A stretch of 64,000 nucleotides of DNA from Oleiagrimonas citrea. Its GTDB lineage: Bacteria; Pseudomonadota; Gammaproteobacteria; Xanthomonadales; Rhodanobacteraceae. The stretch spans positions 517,929 through 581,928 of the forward strand of contig NZ_JAAZQD010000002.1 of the NCBI RefSeq assembly GCF_012395255.1, in the 5' to 3' direction. Shown here piece after piece: positions 10,072-17,162 of the stretch (position 1 is its first letter; every line of letters starts with the position of its first letter). A program made the translations under genes and the position numbers. The notes under the pieces are model-generated. The model saw only the letters and a list, made by a program, of their open reading frames with translations. It was not told the origin of the DNA and did no database searches.

Positions 10072-10145
10072 GCCGATCGCTCTCCTTCGGAAAAGCCGTG
10101 ACGACGGAACGGAGGATTCGGACGCCCTCCGTACAGCTCGCCCCG

Positions 10146-10212
10146 ATGTCAAGCAAACTTGACATGTAGGAGTGTGCTTCGGCCCGCCGACCATGTCAAG
10201 CACACTTTACTT
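10146..10212 (-). promoter_or_regulatory. Paired dyad operators upstream of the XRE-peptidase-ABC operon
   Basis: A perfect dyad ATGTCAAG-CAAA-CTTGACAT occupies 10146-10165. A second, imperfect copy ATGTCAAG-CACA-CTTTACTT lies at 10193-10212, matching 6 of 8 bases in its second arm. Their centres are 47 bp apart. They lie just upstream of the first gene of the operon, and GTCAAG/CTTGAC or TTTAC-type dyads are the usual kind of site for short XRE regulators. Autoregulation by the XRE protein at 9284-9484 is therefore likely but inferred. Confidence 0.6.
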
Positions 10213-10250
10213 TTTCGGGAATGCCGTCTGCGCGACCTGGACGGCCACAA

Positions 10251-10276
10251 GACAATGGCGCATGACAATGGCGCAT
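10251..10276. repeat. Tandem 13-bp direct repeat
   Basis: GACAATGGCGCAT occurs twice head to tail (10251-10263 and 10264-10276), between the operator region and the end of the Tad operon. No gene covers it. It looks like a simple local duplication. Confidence 0.7.
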
Positions 10277-10303
10277 GCGACACGGGTCAGGACGTCGGCT
10301 CGC

Positions 10304-10981
10304 TCAGCGCGCATCCTGATTGCGTCGGCGCGATTCCGGCACAGAGAAAAGCGCATCCGGGAGTGGCGCTTCACGCACCGCCACGGCATGCATCTGGAGT
10401 GTCTGGTCGGCCAGATTGCGCCCTTTCAGTTCCAGCACCATGCCTGTCTTGGCATCGAGCCAGAAGGTGCCGCGATCCAGACCCAACGGTCCCTGCTGAC
10501 CAGCGTGGCGAAAGCGCCACCCCACGGCCTCGCGACCGGCAATCCGACGCGACCCGATGCCATGACAGGCGAGATCCAGCGCGAAACAAGGCTCCCGCAC
10601 CGGGAGGCGCACATGCTGCGAAAGGTGCAGCCAACCGGTCGGCAGCACGCGCCCGGAAGGCAGGCGAAGCAGGGTTCTGCCCCCGTTGCGGTAGATCCGT
10701 CCGCGAAGCCGCGAAGACGCCTTGAAATCGACACGCACCCGTTCGCCGGAGACGTAGATCGTTTCCACCAGCGTCCCGGGCCGTCCCATGTCACCGGAAG
10801 ACTTGGGAATCGCCGTCCCGGAAAGCACCGCATCGACTCGTATGTCCGCCGCGTGCGCCTGCGCCGCGGCGGCAACGAACAGCGACACCAGAGCACACAG
10901 GCGAACCAACTGAATGACGACGCGACGCACGATGCGCACGACCGGCACGACGACAACCTCCCTGCGCCAACGCCGGTTCAC
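10304..10981 (-). CDS. Exported protein of unknown function, last gene of the Tad operon
   Basis: This 225-residue product has a long basic N-region followed by a hydrophobic core and an AQAHA cleavage site near residue 44. The mature part alternates short beta-type stretches (VRVDFKASSRLRGRIYRNGG, TLLRLPSGRVL, GTFWLDAKTGMVLEL) and ends LPDALFSVPES. The pattern resembles LolA/DUF4412-like periplasmic beta proteins, but similarity is only by feel and no function can be assigned. It overlaps the Dsb-like lipoprotein gene by ATGA and is therefore coupled to it. Confidence 0.6.
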   Translation of the reverse strand: MNRRWRREVVVVPVVRIVRRVVIQLVRLCALVSLFVAAAAQAHAADIRVDAVLSGTAIPKSSGDMGRPGTLVETIYVSGERVRVDFKASSRLRGRIYRNGGRTLLRLPSGRVLPTGWLHLSQHVRLPVREPCFALDLACHGIGSRRIAGREAVGWRFRHAGQQGPLGLDRGTFWLDAKTGMVLELKGRNLADQTLQMHAVAVREAPLPDALFSVPESRRRNQDAR

Positions 10982-11688
10982 GGACGTCGCGCCGCAGTCG
11001 ACCTGGAGCCGGTAGCGGCGTGATGCCAGGGGTCCATCGTGTGACCGAGTTCGTCCACGGCGCGCTGTATGGCATCGGCATCCATCAACCCCATGATCCG
11101 GTAGTAGCGCTTGCCCGGATACAGCTCGAAACCGAGGATCGGCGTGGCCACGAGATCCTTCGCATGCATGGATTCCCGGGTGTTGGCCTCGACCTTTTCG
11201 ATCGCCCAGGCCGGAACATTCCGTGGCACAGGCAATCCACCCTCATCGCGCTTGAAGTCGTAGCGCCGCTCGTTCGTCTCCAGCGCATCCACGGGGTTGG
11301 ACGCTGCCAGGATGGCTGCCGCACGTTTCGTACTCATCGGATTGATGTAGGCCACCGGCACCCAGTGGATGCGCACGCGGTCGAGATACGGTTCGAGGAC
11401 GCGCCACTGCCGGGCGCAGACAGGACAATTGGGATCGAAATAGACCAGCATGCGCTTGTCGCTGTCGGCCGGCCCCGTGTCGATGCCGGTCCGCTGCATC
11501 GAACGCGTCCAGAACGCCTGCATCTGCGTCCAGTCGACCTGCGCCGCGGGCGAATCGACAACCGCTGTCCCGGCATGCGCACCGCCCGAAGCCGATGCCT
11601 TCGGCGCGGCTTCATGCGGGCTCGAACAAGCCGCCAGCAAGCCGGAAGCCAACACGCACCAGACCATTCGTCGCACGAACTTTTTCAC
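10978..11688 (-). CDS. Thioredoxin-fold (DsbG/DsbC-like) lipoprotein
   Basis: The 236-residue protein begins with a lipoprotein signal (LLAAC, Cys21). It contains a thioredoxin-type active site CPVC (residues 88-91) in a VYFDPNCPVCARQW strand, as in DsbG/DsbC-type disulfide isomerases, and a VATPILGF stretch supplying the cis-Pro. The usual N-terminal dimerisation domain is short or absent. It is probably an envelope thiol oxidoreductase or isomerase. The start codon is GTG, set by a GGAGGAGC ribosome site. It lies two genes downstream of a secreted lysozyme-like protein with about 13 cysteines, which is a plausible substrate (inference). Confidence 0.78.
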   Translation of the reverse strand: MKKFVRRMVWCVLASGLLAACSSPHEAAPKASASGGAHAGTAVVDSPAAQVDWTQMQAFWTRSMQRTGIDTGPADSDKRMLVYFDPNCPVCARQWRVLEPYLDRVRIHWVPVAYINPMSTKRAAAILAASNPVDALETNERRYDFKRDEGGLPVPRNVPAWAIEKVEANTRESMHAKDLVATPILGFELYPGKRYYRIMGLMDADAIQRAVDELGHTMDPWHHAATGSRSTAARRP

Positions 11689-11763
11689 GGAAGCTCCTCC
11701 ATGGCTTCACGAAACGGGCCGCGCCGAACGCAACAGCATCCGGCGCTTGAGCATGCCGTCCGC

Positions 11764-12588
11764 TCAGTCGTCGTACCCCGGTCCCATCACGGGGATCCGC
11801 TTGACCACGCGCATCGCCGACGCACCGCCGGACCTGGATACCAGGTACATGGCCAGGGATGCGTAGGAGCCGCCCCCGTTCATGCGGTTGTAGGAACGGA
11901 AAAGCAGGTCTTCGGTGCCGTCATGGTCGAAATCGCCGCGCGCAACCAGCGTGATGGCCTGGGTCCGCCCGTCCGGGTACGTGACGAACGCGTACATGCT
12001 GTCCTCCTGATTGCTGAATTCCATCTTCGCCTTGCGCAGAAAAGGACCGAGTGTCTTGTGACCATCGTCGCCCTGATCGGACGGCGACACCACGAAACGC
12101 ATGCCCACGGGGAGGCGGTCGACATGTGCGCGGTCGAAGCGGAAGCCGGAGACATGACTGACGCGGGACGACTTTCCATCGCGAATCAGACGAGCCGCAT
12201 AGCATTTCGCCGCCCAGCCCCGATAAATCATCCGATCCAGAGGCTGCACCAGCTCAAGCCCCTGTCGATCAGCGGAGAACAACTGTTCGCAATTACCGAC
12301 CTCGGCTTTCTTCGCGCCGTCCTTGCCCACGGCGAACGCCAATGGATCGCCATCCGGATTGCGCCAGGCCTGCTGCAGCCACTGATTCCATTGGTCGACG
12401 CCTTGCGGCGATTTCGCGCTCCCTTTCAACACGAAGCCGCCATACACCTTGACCGGAAACGCATTGCCCGCTTCGGCGCAGCCCGTGGCCAGCACGGCGA
12501 CCAGGAATATTTGCATCGACAAAATCAATGCACGACAAAAACCCCGATGCAAAAAGGGACGCAAAAAATCACTCGAAACGCATGTCAT
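11764..12588 (-). CDS. Exported/lipoprotein orphan of the Tad operon
   Basis: I do not recognise this protein (274 residues from the ATG at 12588). A hydrophobic segment ends in LATGC, a good lipobox, so it may be a lipoprotein; an ATG at 12516 just before that segment is an alternative start, and neither has a clear ribosome site. The mature part shows RGDFDHDGTEDLLFRSY, an acidic DxDxDG loop of the calcium-binding / FG-GAP kind near the C-terminus. It lies 4 bases after the lysozyme-like gene and shares its transcript. Confidence 0.55.
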   Translation of the reverse strand: MTCVSSDFLRPFLHRGFCRALILSMQIFLVAVLATGCAEAGNAFPVKVYGGFVLKGSAKSPQGVDQWNQWLQQAWRNPDGDPLAFAVGKDGAKKAEVGNCEQLFSADRQGLELVQPLDRMIYRGWAAKCYAARLIRDGKSSRVSHVSGFRFDRAHVDRLPVGMRFVVSPSDQGDDGHKTLGPFLRKAKMEFSNQEDSMYAFVTYPDGRTQAITLVARGDFDHDGTEDLLFRSYNRMNGGGSYASLAMYLVSRSGGASAMRVVKRIPVMGPGYDD

Positions 12589-12592
12589 GCGA

Positions 12593-13732
12593 TTAATTCG
12601 AGCCACTTCCACTTGATTTTGATTTCTTGCATTTCTGCTCGTCATTATAAGCTTCCATCAACAGGTTCTTGACGTAATCGTTTCGGCTTTGCTGCACGCC
12701 GCCGCGCTTGGATTCGGCCGCAGCCGTCTTCCAGTCCTTGGCTTTGACCGCTTTCGCGAACTTCTTGAATTTCTTGAGTCCTGCGGCGCCGAGATTGTAG
12801 ATCATGTCGTACATGGCCGCCTGAACACGCGAAGGATACGTGTCGAAATCAGGGAACTGCTTGACCAGGTCGCCATGAAAATCACCGAGCTTGTCCTCGA
12901 CAAACTGCTCGCGATCGCTTTCCTTCAAACGCAGATCGGAAATGCTTTTGTAATGATTGACCGTATAACACTGACTGGTATCGGTCTTGCACGCCGCCGG
13001 CTGCGTCTCCTTCTGCACGGCAGCAAGTCCGTCCTTGATCTGCTGCTTGGTTGCCTTGGCGCACTTGTGCGTGGCGTCGCAGATGCACGACTTGTTGGTT
13101 TTCCGGTCGCAGATATAGAACGGTAGCGCCTCGGCTTCCGATTCGGTCTTGCTCGACCCCTTGCTTTCGAGATTGTCGCCGATGCCGACCGTGACGTGAC
13201 CCGTGGTGTCGATGTACATCCACGGCGAGTCGCCTTCGTACGTCTTCAGCTTGTCGGTTTCGTACTGCTTGGCCGTCTTGTTGCCGGGCAGCGGCGGATC
13301 CGGGTCGCATTGCGTCGGGCATCCGCTACCGCTTCCGGTACTGCCTCCGGACGCCGCGGTCGCATTCGTCTGTACCCCCGTGCACTGACCTCCGCCACCC
13401 GGCGGGTTCTGCGCCTGTACCGAGCAGTGGTTCGCCTGCTCGAAATCCTTGATGGCCTGATCCGCCGACTCGCCGTCCGGCACGATCAGACAGATATGCG
13501 GGCAGGCCGGAAGACTCGAACCCGAATCCAGCAGCCCCTGCGTGGACAGCTTGCCCGTGCCCACGCTTCGAACAAACGGATTCGAATACGGCACGGACTG
13601 CTGCATCACGGCCTTGTCGTAACTGCGCAGCCCCTGGCCGGACTGCCACGGCGACGCCTGCGCCGCCCAGGACCAGCACACCGTCAACGCCCACACGAAG
13701 GCGAGTCCCCACATTTTCACTCTGCTTTCCAT
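12593..13732 (-). CDS. Secreted GH24 lysozyme-like protein in the Tad operon
   Basis: The 379-residue product has a signal peptide (about 1-26) and a cysteine-rich N-terminal region with a Gly/Ser linker. A GH24-type lysozyme domain starts near residue 155. It has the catalytic Glu in TYEGDSP (Glu166) followed by the family motif Y-x-D-x2-G-x2-T-x-G-x-G (173-185), and later AAMYDMIYNLGAAGLKKF and RGGVQQSRNDYVK helices. The mature chain has about 13 cysteines, including a Cys-rich insertion after the catalytic loop. It should cut peptidoglycan in the periplasm, perhaps opening a path for the pilus. Possible starts lie at 13762, 13747 and 13732; the last puts the signal peptide closest to normal. 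It is not surrounded by phage genes. Confidence 0.72.
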   Translation of the reverse strand: MESRVKMWGLAFVWALTVCWSWAAQASPWQSGQGLRSYDKAVMQQSVPYSNPFVRSVGTGKLSTQGLLDSGSSLPACPHICLIVPDGESADQAIKDFEQANHCSVQAQNPPGGGGQCTGVQTNATAASGGSTGSGSGCPTQCDPDPPLPGNKTAKQYETDKLKTYEGDSPWMYIDTTGHVTVGIGDNLESKGSSKTESEAEALPFYICDRKTNKSCICDATHKCAKATKQQIKDGLAAVQKETQPAACKTDTSQCYTVNHYKSISDLRLKESDREQFVEDKLGDFHGDLVKQFPDFDTYPSRVQAAMYDMIYNLGAAGLKKFKKFAKAVKAKDWKTAAAESKRGGVQQSRNDYVKNLLMEAYNDEQKCKKSKSSGSGSN

Positions 13733-13752
13733 ACGGTCCCGCTCCATCGTGC

Positions 13753-14547
13753 TCACACGCATACGTGGTCCGGAGGCGTGCCTCCGCCACCCGAGCCGCC
13801 GCCCGAGCCACCACTACCCGACCCGCCGCCGGTTCCGCCTCCACCCGATCCGCCACTGCCACCGCCACTTCCGCCGCCGCTCGTGTCATCGGCGTTGGGC
13901 AGAAGATCCCGATCCCGGATCGGCGTCTGCATGCGCACGATGGCCTGGGCCACGATCGGCAGACTGTAGACGCTGTGGCAGCCTCCCGGCTCCAGGCAGG
14001 TGGCGGCGGACCGCACCGGGTCCAGATGGCCGATCAGGCGATCGATCACCGGCACGATCAGCGGATAGTTGTAGCGGACCTTGATCTTCAGCAGGTTGGC
14101 GTCCTGCACCGTCACGCCGGCCTTCGGGACGTTGCCGCGAAAGGCGAGGCTGTCGTTCGGGATCGCCTCGACGCCGTCGTACTGCGGTTCCTTCCAGGCG
14201 TCGAACATCTGCTGGGTCGGATTGACGATCTGAATCTTGCTCGCGCCCGTCGTGACATCCAGCCACGCCTTGGCGTATGCCTTCTCCGCCGCAGTGTTGC
14301 TCGGCTCGTGCGTGTACAACGGCAGCAAGCCGCGCGTGAGTCCGTCCTTCATCGCGGACATCTGCGCGAAATGCGTGGCGCCGCTGCGCGCGGCCTGCAA
14401 CGCGGCGTAGTCGACCACAGACTTGGCGCGATAGAACAGCACCGCCTGCAGGATGCCGAGGATCACGGCCCCGAAGACCGGGATCACCACGACGGCCTCG
14501 ACCAGGCTCTGTCCGCGCTGACGACGTTGAACCGTTGCAGCCTTCAT
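13753..14547 (-). CDS. TadE-like pseudopilin/minor pilus protein with Gly/Ser-rich tail
   Basis: The 264-residue protein begins with the class III prepilin pattern RQRGQSLVEAVVVIP, where cleavage after Gly leaves Glu at +5, followed by one membrane helix to about residue 38. The middle is an extracytoplasmic domain with one visible Cys pair (CLEPGGC). The last 35 residues are almost all Gly and Ser, ending PDHVCV, an unusual flexible tail for TadE. The start at 14547 follows GGGAGAGG and overlaps the TPR lipoprotein stop by ATGA. TadE/TadF-type proteins help assemble Flp fibres at the inner membrane. Confidence 0.8.
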   Translation of the reverse strand: MKAATVQRRQRGQSLVEAVVVIPVFGAVILGILQAVLFYRAKSVVDYAALQAARSGATHFAQMSAMKDGLTRGLLPLYTHEPSNTAAEKAYAKAWLDVTTGASKIQIVNPTQQMFDAWKEPQYDGVEAIPNDSLAFRGNVPKAGVTVQDANLLKIKVRYNYPLIVPVIDRLIGHLDPVRSAATCLEPGGCHSVYSLPIVAQAIVRMQTPIRDRDLLPNADDTSGGGSGGGSGGSGGGGTGGGSGSGGSGGGSGGGGTPPDHVCV

Positions 14548-15086
14548 GGCCCCTCTCCCTTGACTGGCCTCCCCATCGCGTTCGGCGCCTGCGCAGCCGT
14601 TGGCGTCCCCTGCGCGGGCGCGTGACCGGCATCGGCGCCCGCGATGTCTTCCAGCTTCGTGGCCATGTGCATGCTCTGGTCGCGCAACTCCGCATCGCGA
14701 TCCGCCGTCCGCGCGCTCTGCACGAACGCCGCAGCGGCCTGATGCAGGTAGATCACGCCCAGGTTGTGCCAGGCCTTGGCGTGCTCCGGATCGCGCTGCA
14801 GTACGTGCCGGTAGGCTTTCATCGCCGCATCGGGCTGGTTCAGTCGCGCGTAGACATTGCCCAGGCGAAACCACGAAGCGGTGTCGTCGGGCATGTCGTC
14901 AGCCAGCTGCCGATATGCCTTGAGCGCAACAGCCAAGTCGCCTTTCGCGTAGGCCCCGGCCGCACGCTGCTGTAGCGCGACCTCCTGCTGCAGCGCGCGA
15001 TGCGGCGCCGAAGCGCAGGCTGTCAGCATCAAGACTGCGGCGAGCGCCCCGCCGCATGCACGCAGTCGATTCATTGCATATGCCAT
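14544..15086 (-). CDS. TPR-repeat lipoprotein (TadD-like)
   Basis: The 180-residue product has a lipoprotein signal with lipobox LTAC (Cys24), then about two tetratricopeptide repeats (AYAKGDLAVALKAYRQLAD, then RLGNVYARLNQPDAAMKAY, then AKAWHNLGVIYLHQ). TadD lipoproteins of Tad systems have this layout and act as pilotins or scaffolds for the outer-membrane secretin. The start at 15086 has an AGGAGAGG ribosome site at good spacing and overlaps the DUF192 gene by 16 bases; an ATG at 15074 would give an ATGA overlap. Confidence 0.78.
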   Translation of the reverse strand: MAYAMNRLRACGGALAAVLMLTACASAPHRALQQEVALQQRAAGAYAKGDLAVALKAYRQLADDMPDDTASWFRLGNVYARLNQPDAAMKAYRHVLQRDPEHAKAWHNLGVIYLHQAAAAFVQSARTADRDAELRDQSMHMATKLEDIAGADAGHAPAQGTPTAAQAPNAMGRPVKGEGP

Positions 15087-15424
15087 TGCCAGGCCTCTCC
15101 TGTTTGCGGTTGCAGCGCCGCGATCCCGCCGGGTGCCAGTTCCACGGTGTGACGCGCGCCACGGCAACCGCGGAAACGGCCCGGGCGCAGATGCTCGTGC
15201 ATGGCCAGCACGCACCCGTCGCGATCGAGAAAGACGATGTCCAGCGGATAGCGCATCCCGACCGTGTGCACGCTGCCGCACGGCGTCAGCCACAGTGCCT
15301 GGCGTGCCCGGTCGAGCAGCGCCGGCCGACCCAGCAGGCCGCGCATGCGGCTCCATGGTCGATCGGCGCGCCAGGCCTGTGGCACCAGCACGCTGCCATC
15401 GCGTCGGATCGTTCCGTGCTTCAC
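15071..15424 (-). CDS. DUF192 family protein
   Basis: The 117-residue product fits DUF192: RMRGLLGRPAL near residue 30, LTPCGSVHTVGMRYPLDIVFLD, then a late RGARHTVELAPGG strand. The family forms a small beta barrel of unknown function and often turns up within Tad loci and beside other envelope genes. The start is GTG at 15424, preceded by AGGAGG, and overlaps the tadC stop as GTGA. No signal peptide is present, unlike many DUF192 proteins, so it is probably cytoplasmic. Confidence 0.82.
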   Translation of the reverse strand: MKHGTIRRDGSVLVPQAWRADRPWSRMRGLLGRPALLDRARQALWLTPCGSVHTVGMRYPLDIVFLDRDGCVLAMHEHLRPGRFRGCRGARHTVELAPGGIAALQPQTGEAWQWHMQ

Positions 15425-16311
15425 AGGACACCCTCCTGTTTCATGCGCAGGAAGATGAAGTAACCCAGCACCAGGAAGATCAGCGGGAAAAAGAACATCA
15501 CCAGCGGCATCATCATCTTGACCGGCGCTTCCAGCGCCAGCTTCTCCGCATACAGGAAACGCTCCTCGCGCCGCTGCGCCGCCTGCGCGCGCAGGGTCGC
15601 ACCGAGACTGGCGCCGACCCGGTCGGCCTGGATCAGGGCGCTGGTCAGGCTGGAGATCTGCGACATGTCCATGCGCTCGGCCATGCGTGTGAGCGCTTCC
15701 GAACGCGGCAGGCCCGAACGCACATCGCGCAGAAAGCGCATCATCTCCTGCGACAGCGGACCGTTCGGCCCCTTGCGCGTGGCCTGCTCGATGCCGCCGT
15801 TGATGTTCAGTCCGGCTTCCACCGACATGGTGATGAAGTCGAGGAACGTCGGCAGATCCTTGATCACGCGCCGGCGTCGGCGCTTGCGCCGCTCGCTCAG
15901 CCACAGCGACGGGTACAGCCAGCCGATGACCAGCCCGAGCACCGTGGCGGTGACGTAGAGACCCACCTTGTCCTTGTCGAGCATGAGCAGCAGCACCCAG
16001 AAGAACGCCGCCGCCAGCCCCGCCCCCACCAGGCGCAGGCCGTACAACTGTTCCGGACTGAGCACGAAATCCTGTCCCGCGGTCTGCAGTTCGCGGTGCG
16101 CCTTTTCCAGCTTGTCGGGCGTCAGGCGCGGTCCCAGCAGATGGGTCGCCACGTTGACCAGCGGCCAGATCATGCGCAGCCCGTAGGGCAGTGGATCCTG
16201 ATAGTCGCGGTCGGCCTCGGGCACCTCGCGGATAAAGCCATACAACGCCCAGAACGCCAGACCGATGCACCCGGCCGCCGTCAACGCCAGAATGAGAATG
16301 ATCGGGTTCAA
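15421..16311 (-). CDS. tadC: TadC inner-membrane platform protein
   Basis: The 296-residue protein has a T2SSF/TadC fold: N-terminal hydrophobic segment, two helices near 90-130, the conserved cytoplasmic region DLPTFLDFITMSVEAGLNING with ALIQADRVGASLGATLR, and two C-terminal helices (MMMPLVMFFFPLIFLVLGYFIF). TadB and TadC together form the platform that couples the CpaF motor to Flp pilin. The start is a TTG overlapping the tadB stop as TTGA; no ATG exists at the right place, so TTG is the likely start. Its stop overlaps the DUF192 GTG. Confidence 0.88.
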   Translation of the reverse strand: MNPIILILALTAAGCIGLAFWALYGFIREVPEADRDYQDPLPYGLRMIWPLVNVATHLLGPRLTPDKLEKAHRELQTAGQDFVLSPEQLYGLRLVGAGLAAAFFWVLLLMLDKDKVGLYVTATVLGLVIGWLYPSLWLSERRKRRRRRVIKDLPTFLDFITMSVEAGLNINGGIEQATRKGPNGPLSQEMMRFLRDVRSGLPRSEALTRMAERMDMSQISSLTSALIQADRVGASLGATLRAQAAQRREERFLYAEKLALEAPVKMMMPLVMFFFPLIFLVLGYFIFLRMKQEGVL

Positions 16312-17162
16312 ATGTCGATACTCATGATTTTGCGACACATGCGATAGCCGAGGTACTCCATGACCGCGGCGATCGCGAACACGAGCCAGCCCAGCGGCGT
16401 GTGGTACATGGCGCGCATGGTGTCGGGATAGGCGAAGGTCAGGAACGCGACCAGGGTGACCGGCATCATGGCCATGACGATGCCCTGCAGACGCCCCTGC
16501 GCAGTCAGCGAACGCACCTTGTTCTCCATGATGAGACGCCGGCGCAGCGTGTCCGCCAGCGAGGCCATGATGTCGGCGAGATTGCCGCCGACGTCGCGCG
16601 AGATGTTCACGGCCGACACGAACAGGCCCACGTCCTGGACCGGCACGCGATCGTGGAAGTGCTGCAGCGACTCGTCCAGCTTCACGCCCATGCGCTGCTG
16701 ACGCAGGACCAGCGCGAATTCCTGCGACAGCGGCGGATCGACGTCGTGGGCGATGCTTTCCAGCGATGCCGTCAGGCCGAGTCCGGCGCGCATGCTGCCG
16801 GCCATCATCATCAACGCGTCGGGCAACTGCTGCTGCACTTTGTCGATGCGGCGCTGACGCAGCCAGCGATAGACCTTCTTCGGCAGCACGAACAGCACCA
16901 CCAGGGCGATACCGGCCACCAGCGGATTGTCGGTGATCCACCACAGCAGCAGCGGCACGGCGGCCAGCGCCACGGCGTTGAGCCGGAACAGATGCCGCGT
17001 GTCCATGAACAGGAACAGGTCGGCGAGATTGAAGCGCGCCTGCTCGGTGAAGGTCTCCTGGTAGCGACCCCAGAATACCGTCGAACTGCGCAGCGCGAGG
17101 TAGCCGATCAGCGCCACGCACAGGAACACCGTCACCACGATCGGCAGCATGGCGGGATTCAT
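16308..17162 (-). CDS. tadB: TadB inner-membrane platform protein
   Basis: The 284-residue protein carries an N-terminal helix, two central helices (VALAAVPLLLWWITDNPLVAG onward), the T2SSF motif QLPDALMMMAGSMRAGLGLTAS, then VSAVNISRDVGGNLADIMASL and C-terminal helices. It partners TadC in the inner-membrane platform of the Tad pilus. It overlaps the ATPase gene by ATGA upstream and tadC downstream, which fits fixed stoichiometry. Confidence 0.9.
   Translation of the reverse strand: MNPAMLPIVVTVFLCVALIGYLALRSSTVFWGRYQETFTEQARFNLADLFLFMDTRHLFRLNAVALAAVPLLLWWITDNPLVAGIALVVLFVLPKKVYRWLRQRRIDKVQQQLPDALMMMAGSMRAGLGLTASLESIAHDVDPPLSQEFALVLRQQRMGVKLDESLQHFHDRVPVQDVGLFVSAVNISRDVGGNLADIMASLADTLRRRLIMENKVRSLTAQGRLQGIVMAMMPVTLVAFLTFAYPDTMRAMYHTPLGWLVFAIAAVMEYLGYRMCRKIMSIDI

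Noticed and set aside
12593-13732. Prophage remnant based on the lysozyme domain
   Set aside because: No holin, terminase, integrase or capsid gene nearby; a signal peptide and Tad context argue against phage origin of the locus.
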